Shown in pieces: positions 50,937 to 59,246 of a stretch of 64,000 nt of DNA. The stretch is from NCBI GenBank assembly GCA_035561075.1, contig DATMYF010000157.1, forward strand, positions 4,754 to 68,753. The letters run 5' to 3'. Position 1 is the stretch's first letter; each line of letters starts with the position of its first letter. A program made the position numbers and the translations under genes. The stretch comes from JAMCRM01 sp035561075 (GTDB lineage: Bacteria; Acidobacteriota; Terriglobia; Bryobacterales; Bryobacteraceae). Under the pieces are notes generated by a model. That model made no database searches. It was not told the origin of the DNA and saw nothing but the letters and a program-made list of their open reading frames with translations.

Positions 50937-52577
50937 ATGGAGAACTGGGATTCCCTGACGCGCGTAGTGGTTCTGCTCGGTTTTGCCGCGGGCTTCGGCG
51001 TATTGCTGCGCCGCCTGGGCCAGAACGCCATAGTGGGTTACCTGCTGGCCGGGGTGGTCCTGGGCCCGACCGGCCTGGGGCTGTTCGGCGCCGGGCAGCA
51101 ACTGCGGCAACTCAGCGAGCTGGGCGTTGCCCTGCTGCTATTCTCGATCGGGCTCGAATTCTCGTTTTCACGGCTCCGCCAGATCGGCCGCGTGGCCACA
51201 TTCGGCGGACTGGCACAGATCTCCCTGACCCTGCTGGCGGTGACGGGAATCCTGCGTCTCGCCGGGCTGGCGCTTCCGGAGGCACTGGTTATGGGTGCCG
51301 CCATCGCCATGAGCAGCACGGCGGTAGTGATCCGGGTTCTGGTGGATAACGCCGAGCTCGACAGCCGGCATGGCAGGAACGCCGTTGGGATCCTGCTCGC
51401 TCAGGATCTCGCGGTGCTTCCCCTTATGCTGGCCATGGACGCCATGGCGGAAAATATGGGCGGCACGCAGGCGCTCGCGCGTTTTGGCCTGAAAGCGTCG
51501 GGGATTGCGGTTGCCAGCGCGCTGCTCTGGCTGGCTATGCGCTATGCCGCTCCGGCGCTTTTCGCGCGGGCGCTGCTGTCCAGAAACCGCGAGCTTCCTG
51601 TCATCGTGGCCGCATGCGCCAGCCTCGGAGCCGCGGCGGGCGCCCATGCGGTAGGGCTCTCTCCGGCTATCGGCGCTTTCGCGGCGGGGGTGGTCCTGGC
51701 GGAATCGCCGTTCGCGACACAGATCAGGGCCGATCTCACTCCCCTCACCGCCGTGTTCGTAGCCACCTTCTTCGCCGCAATCGGCACGTTGGTGCACCTC
51801 CCGGTTGGGATCGAGATAGCGTATATAGCCCTCGCCGCCGTCGGTGTGCTGCTGCTGAAAACTCTGATTGCCAGCGGGGTGGTCTGGCTTTTCCAGCGCT
51901 CCGTCCGTGTATCCCTGGCCACTGGGCTGGCCCTCTCGCAGGTCGGGGAGTTCACCTTCGTGCTGGCGGACAACGGCAACCGCAGGGGTCTCATCGGCGC
52001 CGCCGACCTGGAGTTTCTGGTGGCAGTATCGCTCCTCACTCTGGTCGCCACTCCGTACGTGATGGGGATTGCGCCGCGGTTGATTGCCGTGCTGATGCGC
52101 CGCATCCCAGCCAGCCACCGGCGCGGGCTTGAGACGGCCAAACCGGAGAAACGCTGGGACCGGGTGATCGTAATCGGGTACGGACCCGCCGGCCAGCAGG
52201 TGGTTGCCGCGCTGCAGCGCGAAGGAACGCGGTTCCTGGTTCTCGAATTCAACCCCAACACGGTCAGCGCCTGCCGTCCGACGCTCCCCATCGAACTTGG
52301 CGACGCCACCCAGCCCGAGATCCTTCAGCATATCGGGGTAGGGCAGTCCAGGGCGGTGGTGATCACCGTTCCGGACCCGTCGGCGTCACGCGTCATCACC
52401 GAGCAGGTGGCCCATATCGCCCCCAAGGTCCCGGTGATCGTCAGGGCACGTTACCACCAGTATGCCGCCATGCTGGAGAACGCCGGGGCAACCTACACCG
52501 TGGATGAGGAGCAGATCGTCGGCAGCGAGATGGCCAACCGGCTGCTTGCCCAGCTCTCGGCGGCTGTTTCCCGATAG
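50937..52577 (+). CDS. CPA2 cation:proton antiporter with TrkA-N domain
   Basis: The 546-residue protein has about 12 membrane helices (LTRVVVLLGFAAGFGVLLRR, VGYLLAGVVLGPTGLGLFG) and a C-terminal TrkA-N Rossmann domain with VIVIGYGPAGQQVVAALQRE. It should exchange K+ or Na+ for H+, with gating by a ligand on the Rossmann domain. It resembles the antiporter at 20260 in plan, but the two look only distantly similar. It lies downstream of cdaA, and CPA2/KefB-like transporters are known c-di-AMP-regulated targets in other bacteria, so a functional link is reasonable but unproven. Confidence 0.9.
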   Translation: MENWDSLTRVVVLLGFAAGFGVLLRRLGQNAIVGYLLAGVVLGPTGLGLFGAGQQLRQLSELGVALLLFSIGLEFSFSRLRQIGRVATFGGLAQISLTLLAVTGILRLAGLALPEALVMGAAIAMSSTAVVIRVLVDNAELDSRHGRNAVGILLAQDLAVLPLMLAMDAMAENMGGTQALARFGLKASGIAVASALLWLAMRYAAPALFARALLSRNRELPVIVAACASLGAAAGAHAVGLSPAIGAFAAGVVLAESPFATQIRADLTPLTAVFVATFFAAIGTLVHLPVGIEIAYIALAAVGVLLLKTLIASGVVWLFQRSVRVSLATGLALSQVGEFTFVLADNGNRRGLIGAADLEFLVAVSLLTLVATPYVMGIAPRLIAVLMRRIPASHRRGLETAKPEKRWDRVIVIGYGPAGQQVVAALQREGTRFLVLEFNPNTVSACRPTLPIELGDATQPEILQHIGVGQSRAVVITVPDPSASRVITEQVAHIAPKVPVIVRARYHQYAAMLENAGATYTVDEEQIVGSEMANRLLAQLSAAVSR

Positions 52578-52581
52578 CCGC

Positions 52582-53088
52582 TCAGGGCGTCACTGCGGCG
52601 CGGGCCAGCTTTGCGGCGCTGATGGCCTGTCCCACGTGCCGCTGGGTGTGCTCGGCGATGTGAACCAGCAGTCCGATCAGGGTTGTGGGAAGGCGCTTGC
52701 GCCCCACCTCGCGCGGCTCGGCTAGGGTGGCCGGGTCGATGGAGCGAAGCACCGCTTCGGCGTTCGCGAAGGCCTTCTCGATGGCTGCCAGTAGCTCTTC
52801 CCGTCCCGCGCCGGGCTCCATCTCGGTACGGGTAGCGGCGAGTTGCGCCGCCGAGAGTTGCCGTCCCTGGGCGTACGTAAGGAGCCGGTCCACGCTGCCG
52901 GCTATGTGCCTCAGGTGAAAGCCCGCCGGTCCAAGGCCGTACGGACGCGCCCACAAGTGCGCCGGGCTCAATCCCTCGGTGTGGCGGGCGAGGTCTTCGC
53001 GTGCCTGCTCGAACGCACGGAGAACCGGCGCAACGGACGGATCGACGTCGGGCAGAGGTCCTCGCAACCATGGCTCCGGAGCAATCAT
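52582..53088 (-). CDS. DinB-like protein
   Basis: The 168-residue four-helix bundle belongs to the DinB/YfiT-like superfamily. The metal-binding histidines are probable in GPAGFHLRHIAGSVDRLL and LLVHIAEHTQRHVGQA. Members are metal-dependent transferases using bacillithiol or other thiols, or have no known activity. The ATG at 53088 is chosen over an earlier frame opening, because TATACT (53095-53100 on the minus strand) ends six bases before it with no ribosome site. It is divergent from aroC and convergent with the antiporter, with four bases between the two stops. A second DinB-like gene is at 58711. Confidence 0.83.
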   Translation of the reverse strand: MIAPEPWLRGPLPDVDPSVAPVLRAFEQAREDLARHTEGLSPAHLWARPYGLGPAGFHLRHIAGSVDRLLTYAQGRQLSAAQLAATRTEMEPGAGREELLAAIEKAFANAEAVLRSIDPATLAEPREVGRKRLPTTLIGLLVHIAEHTQRHVGQAISAAKLARAAVTP

Positions 53089-53162
53089 CTTCGCAGTATA
53101 TACGGCGCCGGGAACAGATGCGCGACCGCAAGGGAGCGATTTGTTACGATGAAATTTCCTCC

Positions 53163-54335
53163 ATGCTGCGATTCGAAACAGCCGGCGAGTCACACGGCGA
53201 ATGCCTGGTAGCCACCCTCACGGGTCTGCCCGCGGGGGTGCCGGTCTCCATCCCCGCCGTAAACCGCGAGTTATGGCGCCGTCAGCAGGGCTACGGCCGC
53301 GGCGGGCGCATGAAAATCGAGACCGATCGCGCGGAGATTGTGGCCGGGGTACGGCAATCGATCACCATCGGCTCGCCTATAGCGGTGCTCATCCGCAATG
53401 CGGACTGGAAAAACTGGACCGAGGCGATGGCCGTGGAGGATTCCGATGGGCTGGAGGAGAAGCGCAAGCCGGTCACGCGCCCGCGCCCGGGGCACGCCGA
53501 TCTCGCCGGCGCGCTGAAGTACGGCTTCCACGACGCGCGTTACATTCTGGAGCGTGCCAGCGCCCGCGAAACCACTGCCCGGGTGGCCGTGGGGGCGCTT
53601 GCCAAGGCCTTTCTCGCGCAGTTCGGCGTCGAAGTGCTGAGCCATGTGGTGGCGGTCGGGCCGGTCCGGCTGGAACGCCCGGTATCCTGGGAAGAGATTG
53701 CCGCACTCGCCCGCCGGGACGATGTCCTGCTGGGATGTGCGGACCCCGACACCGAGCGCAAAATGAAAGAAGTAGTGGACGAGGCGTATCGCACCGGCGA
53801 TACCGTGGGCGGGGTCTTCGAGGTGGTGGCGCACAATGTGCCGCCGGGCCTGGGCTCCCACATTACCTGGGACACGCGTCTGGACGGCCGGCTCGCGCAA
53901 GCCATCGTCTCCATCCAGGCGGTGAAAGGCGTGGAGGTCGGGCTGGCCGCGGAGGGCGCCGCGAGCTTTGGCTCGAAGGTGCAGGACACCATCCGGTACA
54001 GCCGCGAGGAGCGCCGCTTTGAGCGTGGCGCCAACCGCGCCGGGGGACTCGAGGGTGGGATCACCAACGGCCAGGATGTCGTGCTGCGGGGGATGTTGAA
54101 GCCTATCTCGACGCTCCGGCGGCCGCTCGAATCCGTGGATTTCACCACCCGGGAGCCGGCGCTGGCGGCCTACGAGCGCTCCGACGTGGCCGTGATCCCC
54201 GCCGCCGGCGTGGTCGGGGAAGCCATGACCGCGCTGGTTCTCGCGCAGGCGTTTCTGGAAAAGTTCGGCGGCGATTCGCTCCCTGAAACGCGCCGCCATT
54301 TTGAGGGCTACATCGAGCAGGTGAAGAACTTCTAG
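53163..54335 (+). CDS. aroC: Chorismate synthase
   Basis: The 390-residue FMN-dependent lyase makes the last step of the shikimate pathway. Signatures are MLRFETAGESHGECLVATL, GYGRGGRMKIETD, RPRPGHADLAGALKYG, ERASARETTARVAVGALA and GGLEGGITNGQDV. The ATG at 53163 begins the homology; the frame is open further upstream through the DinB promoter but is not needed. TACGAT (53145-53150) precedes it by 12 bases. It heads a tightly packed group with def, fmt and argJ, with only seven bases to def. Confidence 0.96.
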   Translation: MLRFETAGESHGECLVATLTGLPAGVPVSIPAVNRELWRRQQGYGRGGRMKIETDRAEIVAGVRQSITIGSPIAVLIRNADWKNWTEAMAVEDSDGLEEKRKPVTRPRPGHADLAGALKYGFHDARYILERASARETTARVAVGALAKAFLAQFGVEVLSHVVAVGPVRLERPVSWEEIAALARRDDVLLGCADPDTERKMKEVVDEAYRTGDTVGGVFEVVAHNVPPGLGSHITWDTRLDGRLAQAIVSIQAVKGVEVGLAAEGAASFGSKVQDTIRYSREERRFERGANRAGGLEGGITNGQDVVLRGMLKPISTLRRPLESVDFTTREPALAAYERSDVAVIPAAGVVGEAMTALVLAQAFLEKFGGDSLPETRRHFEGYIEQVKNF

Positions 54336-54342
54336 CACAACT

Positions 54343-54858
54343 ATGGTCTACCCGATTGTGAGATACGGCGATCCGGTTCTGGAACGGGAGGCGGAGAACG
54401 TTACCGAGTTCGACACCCCCGAACTGCACGCATTCATCGACGACATGTTCGAATCCATGTACGCCGCAAAAGGGGTGGGGCTGGCGGCGCCGCAGATCGG
54501 CTTCGGGCGCAAGATTGCCGTCATCGACACCTCCAATGCCGAGGACCCCGCCAAAAAACTGGTGCTCATCAATCCCACCATCGTGAAAATGGAAGGCCGG
54601 CAGCAGGGCGAGGAAGGGTGCCTCTCCATTCCCGGTTTCCGCGAGCAGGTCAAGCGCGCCAAGCGCGCCACCATCCGCGCCCAGAACATCAAGGGGGAAT
54701 GGTTTGAGATGACCGCCGACGACCTGCTGGCGCGGGCATTCCAGCACGAAACCGACCACCTCCTCGGCAAGCTGTATATCAGCCACGTGAGTGCCTTGAA
54801 GCGCGACCTCATCCGGCGCAAGGTGCGCAAACTGGCCAAGGCCGGGGAGTGGAGCTGA
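54343..54858 (+). CDS. def: Peptide deformylase
   Basis: The 171-residue enzyme removes the formyl group from new proteins. All three motifs are intact: GVGLAAPQIG, EEGCLSIPGF (metal-binding Cys) and QHETDHLLG (two His, catalytic Glu). The length is normal. It lies directly upstream of fmt, the usual def-fmt pair of translation-initiation genes, with 10 bases between them. It follows aroC with a seven-base gap and no strong ribosome site, which suggests coupled translation. Confidence 0.96.
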   Translation: MVYPIVRYGDPVLEREAENVTEFDTPELHAFIDDMFESMYAAKGVGLAAPQIGFGRKIAVIDTSNAEDPAKKLVLINPTIVKMEGRQQGEEGCLSIPGFREQVKRAKRATIRAQNIKGEWFEMTADDLLARAFQHETDHLLGKLYISHVSALKRDLIRRKVRKLAKAGEWS

Positions 54859-54868
54859 GCGGCCGTCC

Positions 54869-55798
54869 ATGCGACTGGTCTACCTCGGCACGCCCGCGTT
54901 CGCCGTCCCCACGCTGGAGCGTATTGTAGGGGCGGGGCATAGGGTGCTGGAGGTGGTCACGCAGCCCGACCGGCCCAAGGGACGCGGCCGCGAATTGGCC
55001 GCCTCGCCCGTGAAGCAGGCCGCGTTGCGGCTCGGACTCCCGGTTTACCAGCCGGAGCGCGTCCGTCGTCCGGAAGCGGTCGCGCACCTGGCGGAACTCC
55101 GTGCCGAGGCCATGGTGATCGTGGGCTACGGCCAGATCATTCCCCAGAACGTGATCGACCTGGCGCCCCACGGCATCATCAACGTGCATGCTTCGCTGCT
55201 GCCGAAATACCGCGGTGCGGCACCCGTCCAGTGGGCCATCGCCAACGGAGAGACCATTACCGGCGTGACCACTATGCGCATCGACGCGGGCCTCGACACG
55301 GGCGACATGCTGTTCAAGGCAGCCACCGAGATCGGGCCCGAGGAGACGGCCATCGAACTGGGCGCCCGGCTGGCGGAGATGGGGGCCGATCTGCTGGTGC
55401 GGACGCTTGACAGCATTGCCGCCGGTGCCGTCGTGCCAGAGAAACAGGACCATTCCCGAGCCACCCTCGCCCCCATTCTGAAGAAGGAAGACGGCCGGAT
55501 CGACTGGCGCCTTCCGGCCGGCGCCATCCACAACCGCGTGCGCGGTTTCCAGCCGTGGCCCGGTGCCTATGCAAGCTTCCGCGGCCACTCCCTGCACGTG
55601 TGGAAGTCGAGGGTTACGCAGGATGCCCCGGCTGTCCCGGAAGGCACCCTGTTGCGCTGCCGCGGACTGTGGGCGGGTTGCGGGCAGGGCACCGCGCTGG
55701 AACTGCTCGAAGTGCAACTGGAAGGTCGCAGGCGCGTGGGCGCGCCGGATTTCGCCAATGGCCTGCGCCTGCCGGAGAACGAACCCATATCGCTATGA
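54869..55798 (+). CDS. fmt: Methionyl-tRNA formyltransferase
   Basis: The 309-residue enzyme formylates initiator Met-tRNA using 10-formyl-tetrahydrofolate. The active-site signature is INVHASLLPKYRGAAPVQWA, followed by GVTTMRIDAGLDTGDML. The N-terminal Rossmann start is RLVYLGTPAFAVPTLERIV, and the C-terminal domain binds tRNA (IHNRVRGFQPWPGAYASF). The stop overlaps the argJ start as ATGA, so argJ is translationally coupled. Nothing unusual is seen. Confidence 0.96.
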   Translation: MRLVYLGTPAFAVPTLERIVGAGHRVLEVVTQPDRPKGRGRELAASPVKQAALRLGLPVYQPERVRRPEAVAHLAELRAEAMVIVGYGQIIPQNVIDLAPHGIINVHASLLPKYRGAAPVQWAIANGETITGVTTMRIDAGLDTGDMLFKAATEIGPEETAIELGARLAEMGADLLVRTLDSIAAGAVVPEKQDHSRATLAPILKKEDGRIDWRLPAGAIHNRVRGFQPWPGAYASFRGHSLHVWKSRVTQDAPAVPEGTLLRCRGLWAGCGQGTALELLEVQLEGRRRVGAPDFANGLRLPENEPISL

Positions 55799-56973
55799 AT
55801 CTGCCGCTCGGTTACCGTTACGCCGCCACTTACGCGGGGATCCGCAAGGTCGAGAAGAACGACCTCGGGCTGATCGTCTCGGGTCTTCCCGCCACGGCCT
55901 CCGCCGTGTTCACGACCAACCGCGTGCAGGCCGCCCCGGTGCGGTTGTCGCGGCAACACCTGAAGGCGTCCAAGGGCCTGGTTGGGGCCATCCTGGTGAA
56001 CGCCGGCAATGCCAACTGTGCCACCCGGACGGGTGATGCCGTAGCTCTGGCCTGCTGCCGCGCCGCCGCGAAGCAACTCAAGCTGCCGGTAAACCAGGTG
56101 ATTGCGGCTTCAACCGGCGTGATCGGGGTTGAACTCGACGGCTCCCTGATCGTGAATGCCTTGCCGCGCCTGGTGGCGGAGTTGGCCGACGACCGTTTCG
56201 GCGACGTCGCCCGCGCCATCATGACCACCGACACCGTCCCCAAAGAGTCCTTCCGGGAAGTGCGCCTGCGCCGCGGCGTCGTCCGGATCGCCGGCATGAC
56301 CAAGGGCTCCGGCATGATCCAGCCGCTCATGGCTACCACCCTCGGCTTCATCCTCACCGACGCCACTGTTCCGCCCGCCATCCTGAAGGGTGTGCTGAAA
56401 CGTGTGGTGGACCGCAGTTATAACCGCATCACCGTGGATGGGGATACCTCTACGAACGACACCCTGGTGCTGCTCGCCAATGGGGCGTCCGGGGTGCGGC
56501 CGGAGGTTGGGGAGATCCGGGAGTTTGAGGAAGGTGTCGCCGGAGTCGCGGAAGACCTGGCCCGCAGCATCGCCAAGGACGGGGAGGGCGCCACCAAGCT
56601 GATTACCATTCTGGTCTCGGGCGCGCCTTCAGAGGACGGCGCCACCCGCATCGCGCGCGCCATCGCCAATTCGCCGCTGGTGAAGACCGCCATCGCGGGT
56701 TCCGACCCGAACTGGGGTCGCGTGCTCTCCGCCGCGGGCAACGCCGGGGTGGCCTTCGACCCCGCCAAGGTGGACATCGACATGCAAGGCATGCCAGTGT
56801 GCCGAGGCGGGCTGGCCGCGGACTTCGCGGAAGAAGAGTTGAAGGCACGCCTCGACCAGCCGGAGTGCCTGATCCAGTTGACCATACACGGGAAGGGCAA
56901 TGGAATGGCCCGTTTCTGGGGCTGCGACTTCACCGAAGGCTATATCCGGATTAACGCCAGCTACCGCACCTAG
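55795..56973 (+). CDS. argJ: Bifunctional ornithine acetyltransferase / N-acetylglutamate synthase
   Basis: The 392-residue protein recycles acetyl groups from N-acetylornithine to glutamate in arginine synthesis. ArgJ proteins cleave themselves at a conserved Thr, visible in KGSGMIQPLMATTLGFILTD. Other signatures are NAGNANCATRTGDA and GSDPNWGRVLSAAGNAG, plus the C-terminal NASYRT. The ATG at 55795 overlaps the fmt stop; the frame extends further upstream inside fmt and that part is rejected. It ends at the base before the next small gene. Confidence 0.95.
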   Translation: MNLPLGYRYAATYAGIRKVEKNDLGLIVSGLPATASAVFTTNRVQAAPVRLSRQHLKASKGLVGAILVNAGNANCATRTGDAVALACCRAAAKQLKLPVNQVIAASTGVIGVELDGSLIVNALPRLVAELADDRFGDVARAIMTTDTVPKESFREVRLRRGVVRIAGMTKGSGMIQPLMATTLGFILTDATVPPAILKGVLKRVVDRSYNRITVDGDTSTNDTLVLLANGASGVRPEVGEIREFEEGVAGVAEDLARSIAKDGEGATKLITILVSGAPSEDGATRIARAIANSPLVKTAIAGSDPNWGRVLSAAGNAGVAFDPAKVDIDMQGMPVCRGGLAADFAEEELKARLDQPECLIQLTIHGKGNGMARFWGCDFTEGYIRINASYRT

Positions 56974-57399
56974 ATGAAACGCCGCGCGCTCCTCTTCGGG
57001 TTCACCGCATGGTTTCCGGGACGCGCCGGGGAGCCGCGCGTCATTGACGTCTTCACCGACATGGCAGCTTCCCTCACGGACGGGGACGCCGCCGGCTTCA
57101 TGCGCCCGTTCGACCCCGCCATGCCCGGGGTGGACACCCTGCGGGCGCGCGTCGAAGCCCTGGTGTCGCAGGCCGAGGTGCTTTCCTCCATCGAGTTCCT
57201 CTCCAACGAAGGCGACGGCGCAAGCCGTGCTGTTGAACTGGACTGGAAGATGCAGTTGCGTGAGCGTCGGGAAGCCGGGCGGGTGTTTCAACGCCGGCAG
57301 GCCGTGAAGTGCCGCCTGGAACGGCGCGGGCGAAAGTGGCAAATCACAGCGTTCGAGGCGTCGGACCTGTTTGCACCGCCCGGTCCGGGTCGGGTTTAA
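56974..57399 (+). CDS. Small secreted protein, NTF2/SnoaL-like in outline
   Basis: The 141-residue protein has a twin-arginine-like or ordinary leader (MKRRALLFGFTAWFPGRAGE). A single domain follows with IDVFTDMAASLTDGDAAGFM, VEALVSQAEVLSSIEFLSNE and a basic, strand-rich second half ending in ITAFEASDLFAPPG. The pattern of a helix, DGDAxGFM and later strands recalls the NTF2-like cone fold, but I cannot name a family. The ATG directly follows the argJ stop. A broken second copy of most of the gene lies immediately downstream, so this is the source of a recent tandem duplication. Confidence 0.7.
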   Translation: MKRRALLFGFTAWFPGRAGEPRVIDVFTDMAASLTDGDAAGFMRPFDPAMPGVDTLRARVEALVSQAEVLSSIEFLSNEGDGASRAVELDWKMQLRERREAGRVFQRRQAVKCRLERRGRKWQITAFEASDLFAPPGPGRV

Positions 57400-57406
57400 G
57401 CTATTT

Positions 57407-57708
57407 TGGCGGCTTCCCTCACGGACGGGGATGTTGCCGGATTCATGCGCCCGTTCGACGCCGCCATGCCCGGTCGCAGGCCGAGGTGCTTTCCTCCATC
57501 GAGTTCCTCTCCAACGAAGGCGACGGCGCAAGCCGTGCGGTTGAACTGGGCTGGAAGATGCAGTTACGTGAGCGTCGGGAAGCCGGGCGGGTGTTTCAAC
57601 GCCGGCAGGCCGTGAAGTGCCGCCTGGAACGGCGCGGGCGAAAGTGGCAAATCACAGCGTTCGAGGCGGCGGACCTGTTTGCACCGCCAGGTCCGGGTCG
57701 GGTTTAAG
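57407..57708 (+). pseudogene. Broken tandem copy of the preceding small gene
   Basis: Bases 57407-57473 repeat 57063-57128 with several differences, and 57474-57714 repeat 57166-57407 with only five substitutions (about 98% identity). A 37-base segment (57129-57165 of the first copy) is missing, which shifts the frame, and the start ATG is TTG here. No full protein can be made. Both copies end in the same GGTTTAAGCTATT junction, which points to unequal crossing-over. The junction TAAGCT may now serve as the -10 box of the next gene. Confidence 0.88.
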
Positions 57709-57717
57709 CTATTACCT

Positions 57718-58716
57718 ATGCCGCTTCCATTCACCCGCCGAAGCCTCCTCTGGCTGGCGGCCGGGGCCGTCCAGGCACAGGCGCCTCGGGCTGCCGTCTC
57801 CCTCGTCCGCGGTGAGGACCGCCGCAAGAACGTCCACGACGCCCTGGCGGCCATCGACGACCAGATTCGCCCCGCCCTGCGCCGCAAGAAGTATGTGCTG
57901 CTCAAGCCGAACTGCGTCTCGGTGAAGAACCAGTTGGGCTCCACCCACGCCGACGCCCTACGCGGCATCCTGGACTACCTGGTGCCGCGCTTCCGTGGCC
58001 CCATCGTCATCGCGGAATCCAGCCGGGACGAAACCCGCGATGCCTTCGACAACTTCCTCTACAATCGCGTCCTGGCGGAGTACCGGGAACGCAAGATCAC
58101 CCTCGTCGATCTGAACCAGGAAGCGCACTTCCGGCCGTTCGAGATCATCGACCGCGACCTGCACGCCATTCAGGTTCGTCTCGCGGCACGCCTCTTCGAC
58201 CCCGAGGCCTTCGTCCTCGGCTCGGCCATCCCCAAGGCACACGATGCCGTGGTGGCCACCCTTTCGGTGAAGAACCTCTGTCTGGCCGCCCCGTTGCACA
58301 GCCTGCCCAAGGCCGCAGAGCGGTGGCACGACAAGTCCCGCTATCACCAGGGCTACCGCCAGATGCATTTCAATATTCTGCTCACCGCCAAACTCATGCG
58401 GCCCTTCTGGGGCGCCACCGTAATCGACGGCTACGAAGGTATGGAGGGCAACGGTCCGCTCTCGGGCACGCCTGTGCCCTCGCGGGTGGCCATCGCATCC
58501 ACGGATTTCGTGGCGGCCGATCGCGTCGGCGTGGAGGTGATGGGGGTGAACCCTGAGTGGGTGGGGTATCTTAACTACTGCTCGCGGGCGGGGCTTGGGC
58601 AGTTCGACCTGGCCGGCATCGAACTGCGCGGCGGGGTGCCGTTGGAGAGCGTCCGCCGGAAATATCAGTTGCACCGCGCCGTAGACAAGCAACTCCAGTG
58701 GATGGGCCCGCTATAG
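57718..58716 (+). CDS. DUF362 protein with Tat-like leader
   Basis: The 332-residue protein has a twin-arginine-like leader (FTRRSLLWLAAGAVQAQAPR) and a DUF362 domain, with KYVLLKPNCVSVKNQLG, IVIAESSRD, IPKAHDAVVATLSVKNLCLA and VIDGYEGMEGNGPLSG. DUF362 proteins often carry Fe-S centres, but this one has no CxxCxxC ferredoxin motif. The function is unknown. The ATG at 57718 is chosen because TAAGCT (57705-57710) ends seven bases before it and there is no ribosome site. The gene follows the duplicated small gene and overlaps the DinB-like gene by six bases at its 3' end. Confidence 0.82.
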   Translation: MPLPFTRRSLLWLAAGAVQAQAPRAAVSLVRGEDRRKNVHDALAAIDDQIRPALRRKKYVLLKPNCVSVKNQLGSTHADALRGILDYLVPRFRGPIVIAESSRDETRDAFDNFLYNRVLAEYRERKITLVDLNQEAHFRPFEIIDRDLHAIQVRLAARLFDPEAFVLGSAIPKAHDAVVATLSVKNLCLAAPLHSLPKAAERWHDKSRYHQGYRQMHFNILLTAKLMRPFWGATVIDGYEGMEGNGPLSGTPVPSRVAIASTDFVAADRVGVEVMGVNPEWVGYLNYCSRAGLGQFDLAGIELRGGVPLESVRRKYQLHRAVDKQLQWMGPL

Positions 58717-59199
58717 CCGCGCGGCTTTGGCTTTCCGGTACTCGTCACGCAGCCGCTGCATCTGGGCGGCGTGGGATTCGGCGTGGCGTGCGTACCCTTC
58801 AAGCAACGCGCGCAAGCTCATGGGACCGTTCTCGGTATGGTTGCCGGTCCGGTCGAAAGCGCTCTCCGGCAACGACCGCAGCAGGTCGAAATTCTCCGCT
58901 CGCAACCGCCGGAAGCTCTCGAGCGAGTTCTTGGGCTTCCGTAGCGAGTAGCCGAGATTCCGCGCCCACGCCTCCTGGCTGTAGGCGATCAGCGTCGGGT
59001 TCTCCTCCGCGATCACCTGCCGGAAGCGGTGCCCGGCCACGAGTTCGGAGTCGGCCAGGTGCGCGATGATCTGGCGGATGCTCCACTGGTCCGGGGACGT
59101 GGTAAAGTCTTCCTCTTCCCCGAACACACCCGTCAGCACCACGGCAAGCAGTTCGGGACCTCTGCGAAAACGATCGAGCAGTTCCGTAATGTCGCTCAT
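58711..59199 (-). CDS. DinB-like metal-binding protein
   Basis: The 162-residue four-helix protein of the DinB superfamily has the pattern WSIRQIIAHLADSELVAGHR and a later YARHAESHAAQMQRLR, which supply the three metal-ligand histidines. It is probably a thiol-dependent transferase or an orphan. TATAAT lies about 23 bases before ATG on the minus strand, and the same island reads TATACC toward the gamma-glutamyltransferase gene, so the two divergent genes share an AT-rich promoter core. It is similar in fold to the gene at 52582 but not close in sequence. Confidence 0.85.
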   Translation of the reverse strand: MSDITELLDRFRRGPELLAVVLTGVFGEEEDFTTSPDQWSIRQIIAHLADSELVAGHRFRQVIAEENPTLIAYSQEAWARNLGYSLRKPKNSLESFRRLRAENFDLLRSLPESAFDRTGNHTENGPMSLRALLEGYARHAESHAAQMQRLRDEYRKAKAARL

Positions 59200-59246
59200 A
59201 AGGTAGGCGGAAAGTGCTCCTCATTATACCCTCCAGGGGGCCGATA

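Noticed and set aside
57309..57707. 132-codon frame joining the two copies of the small gene
   Set aside because: It starts in the wrong frame of the first copy and enters the second copy after the deletion. It is a product of the duplication, not a gene.
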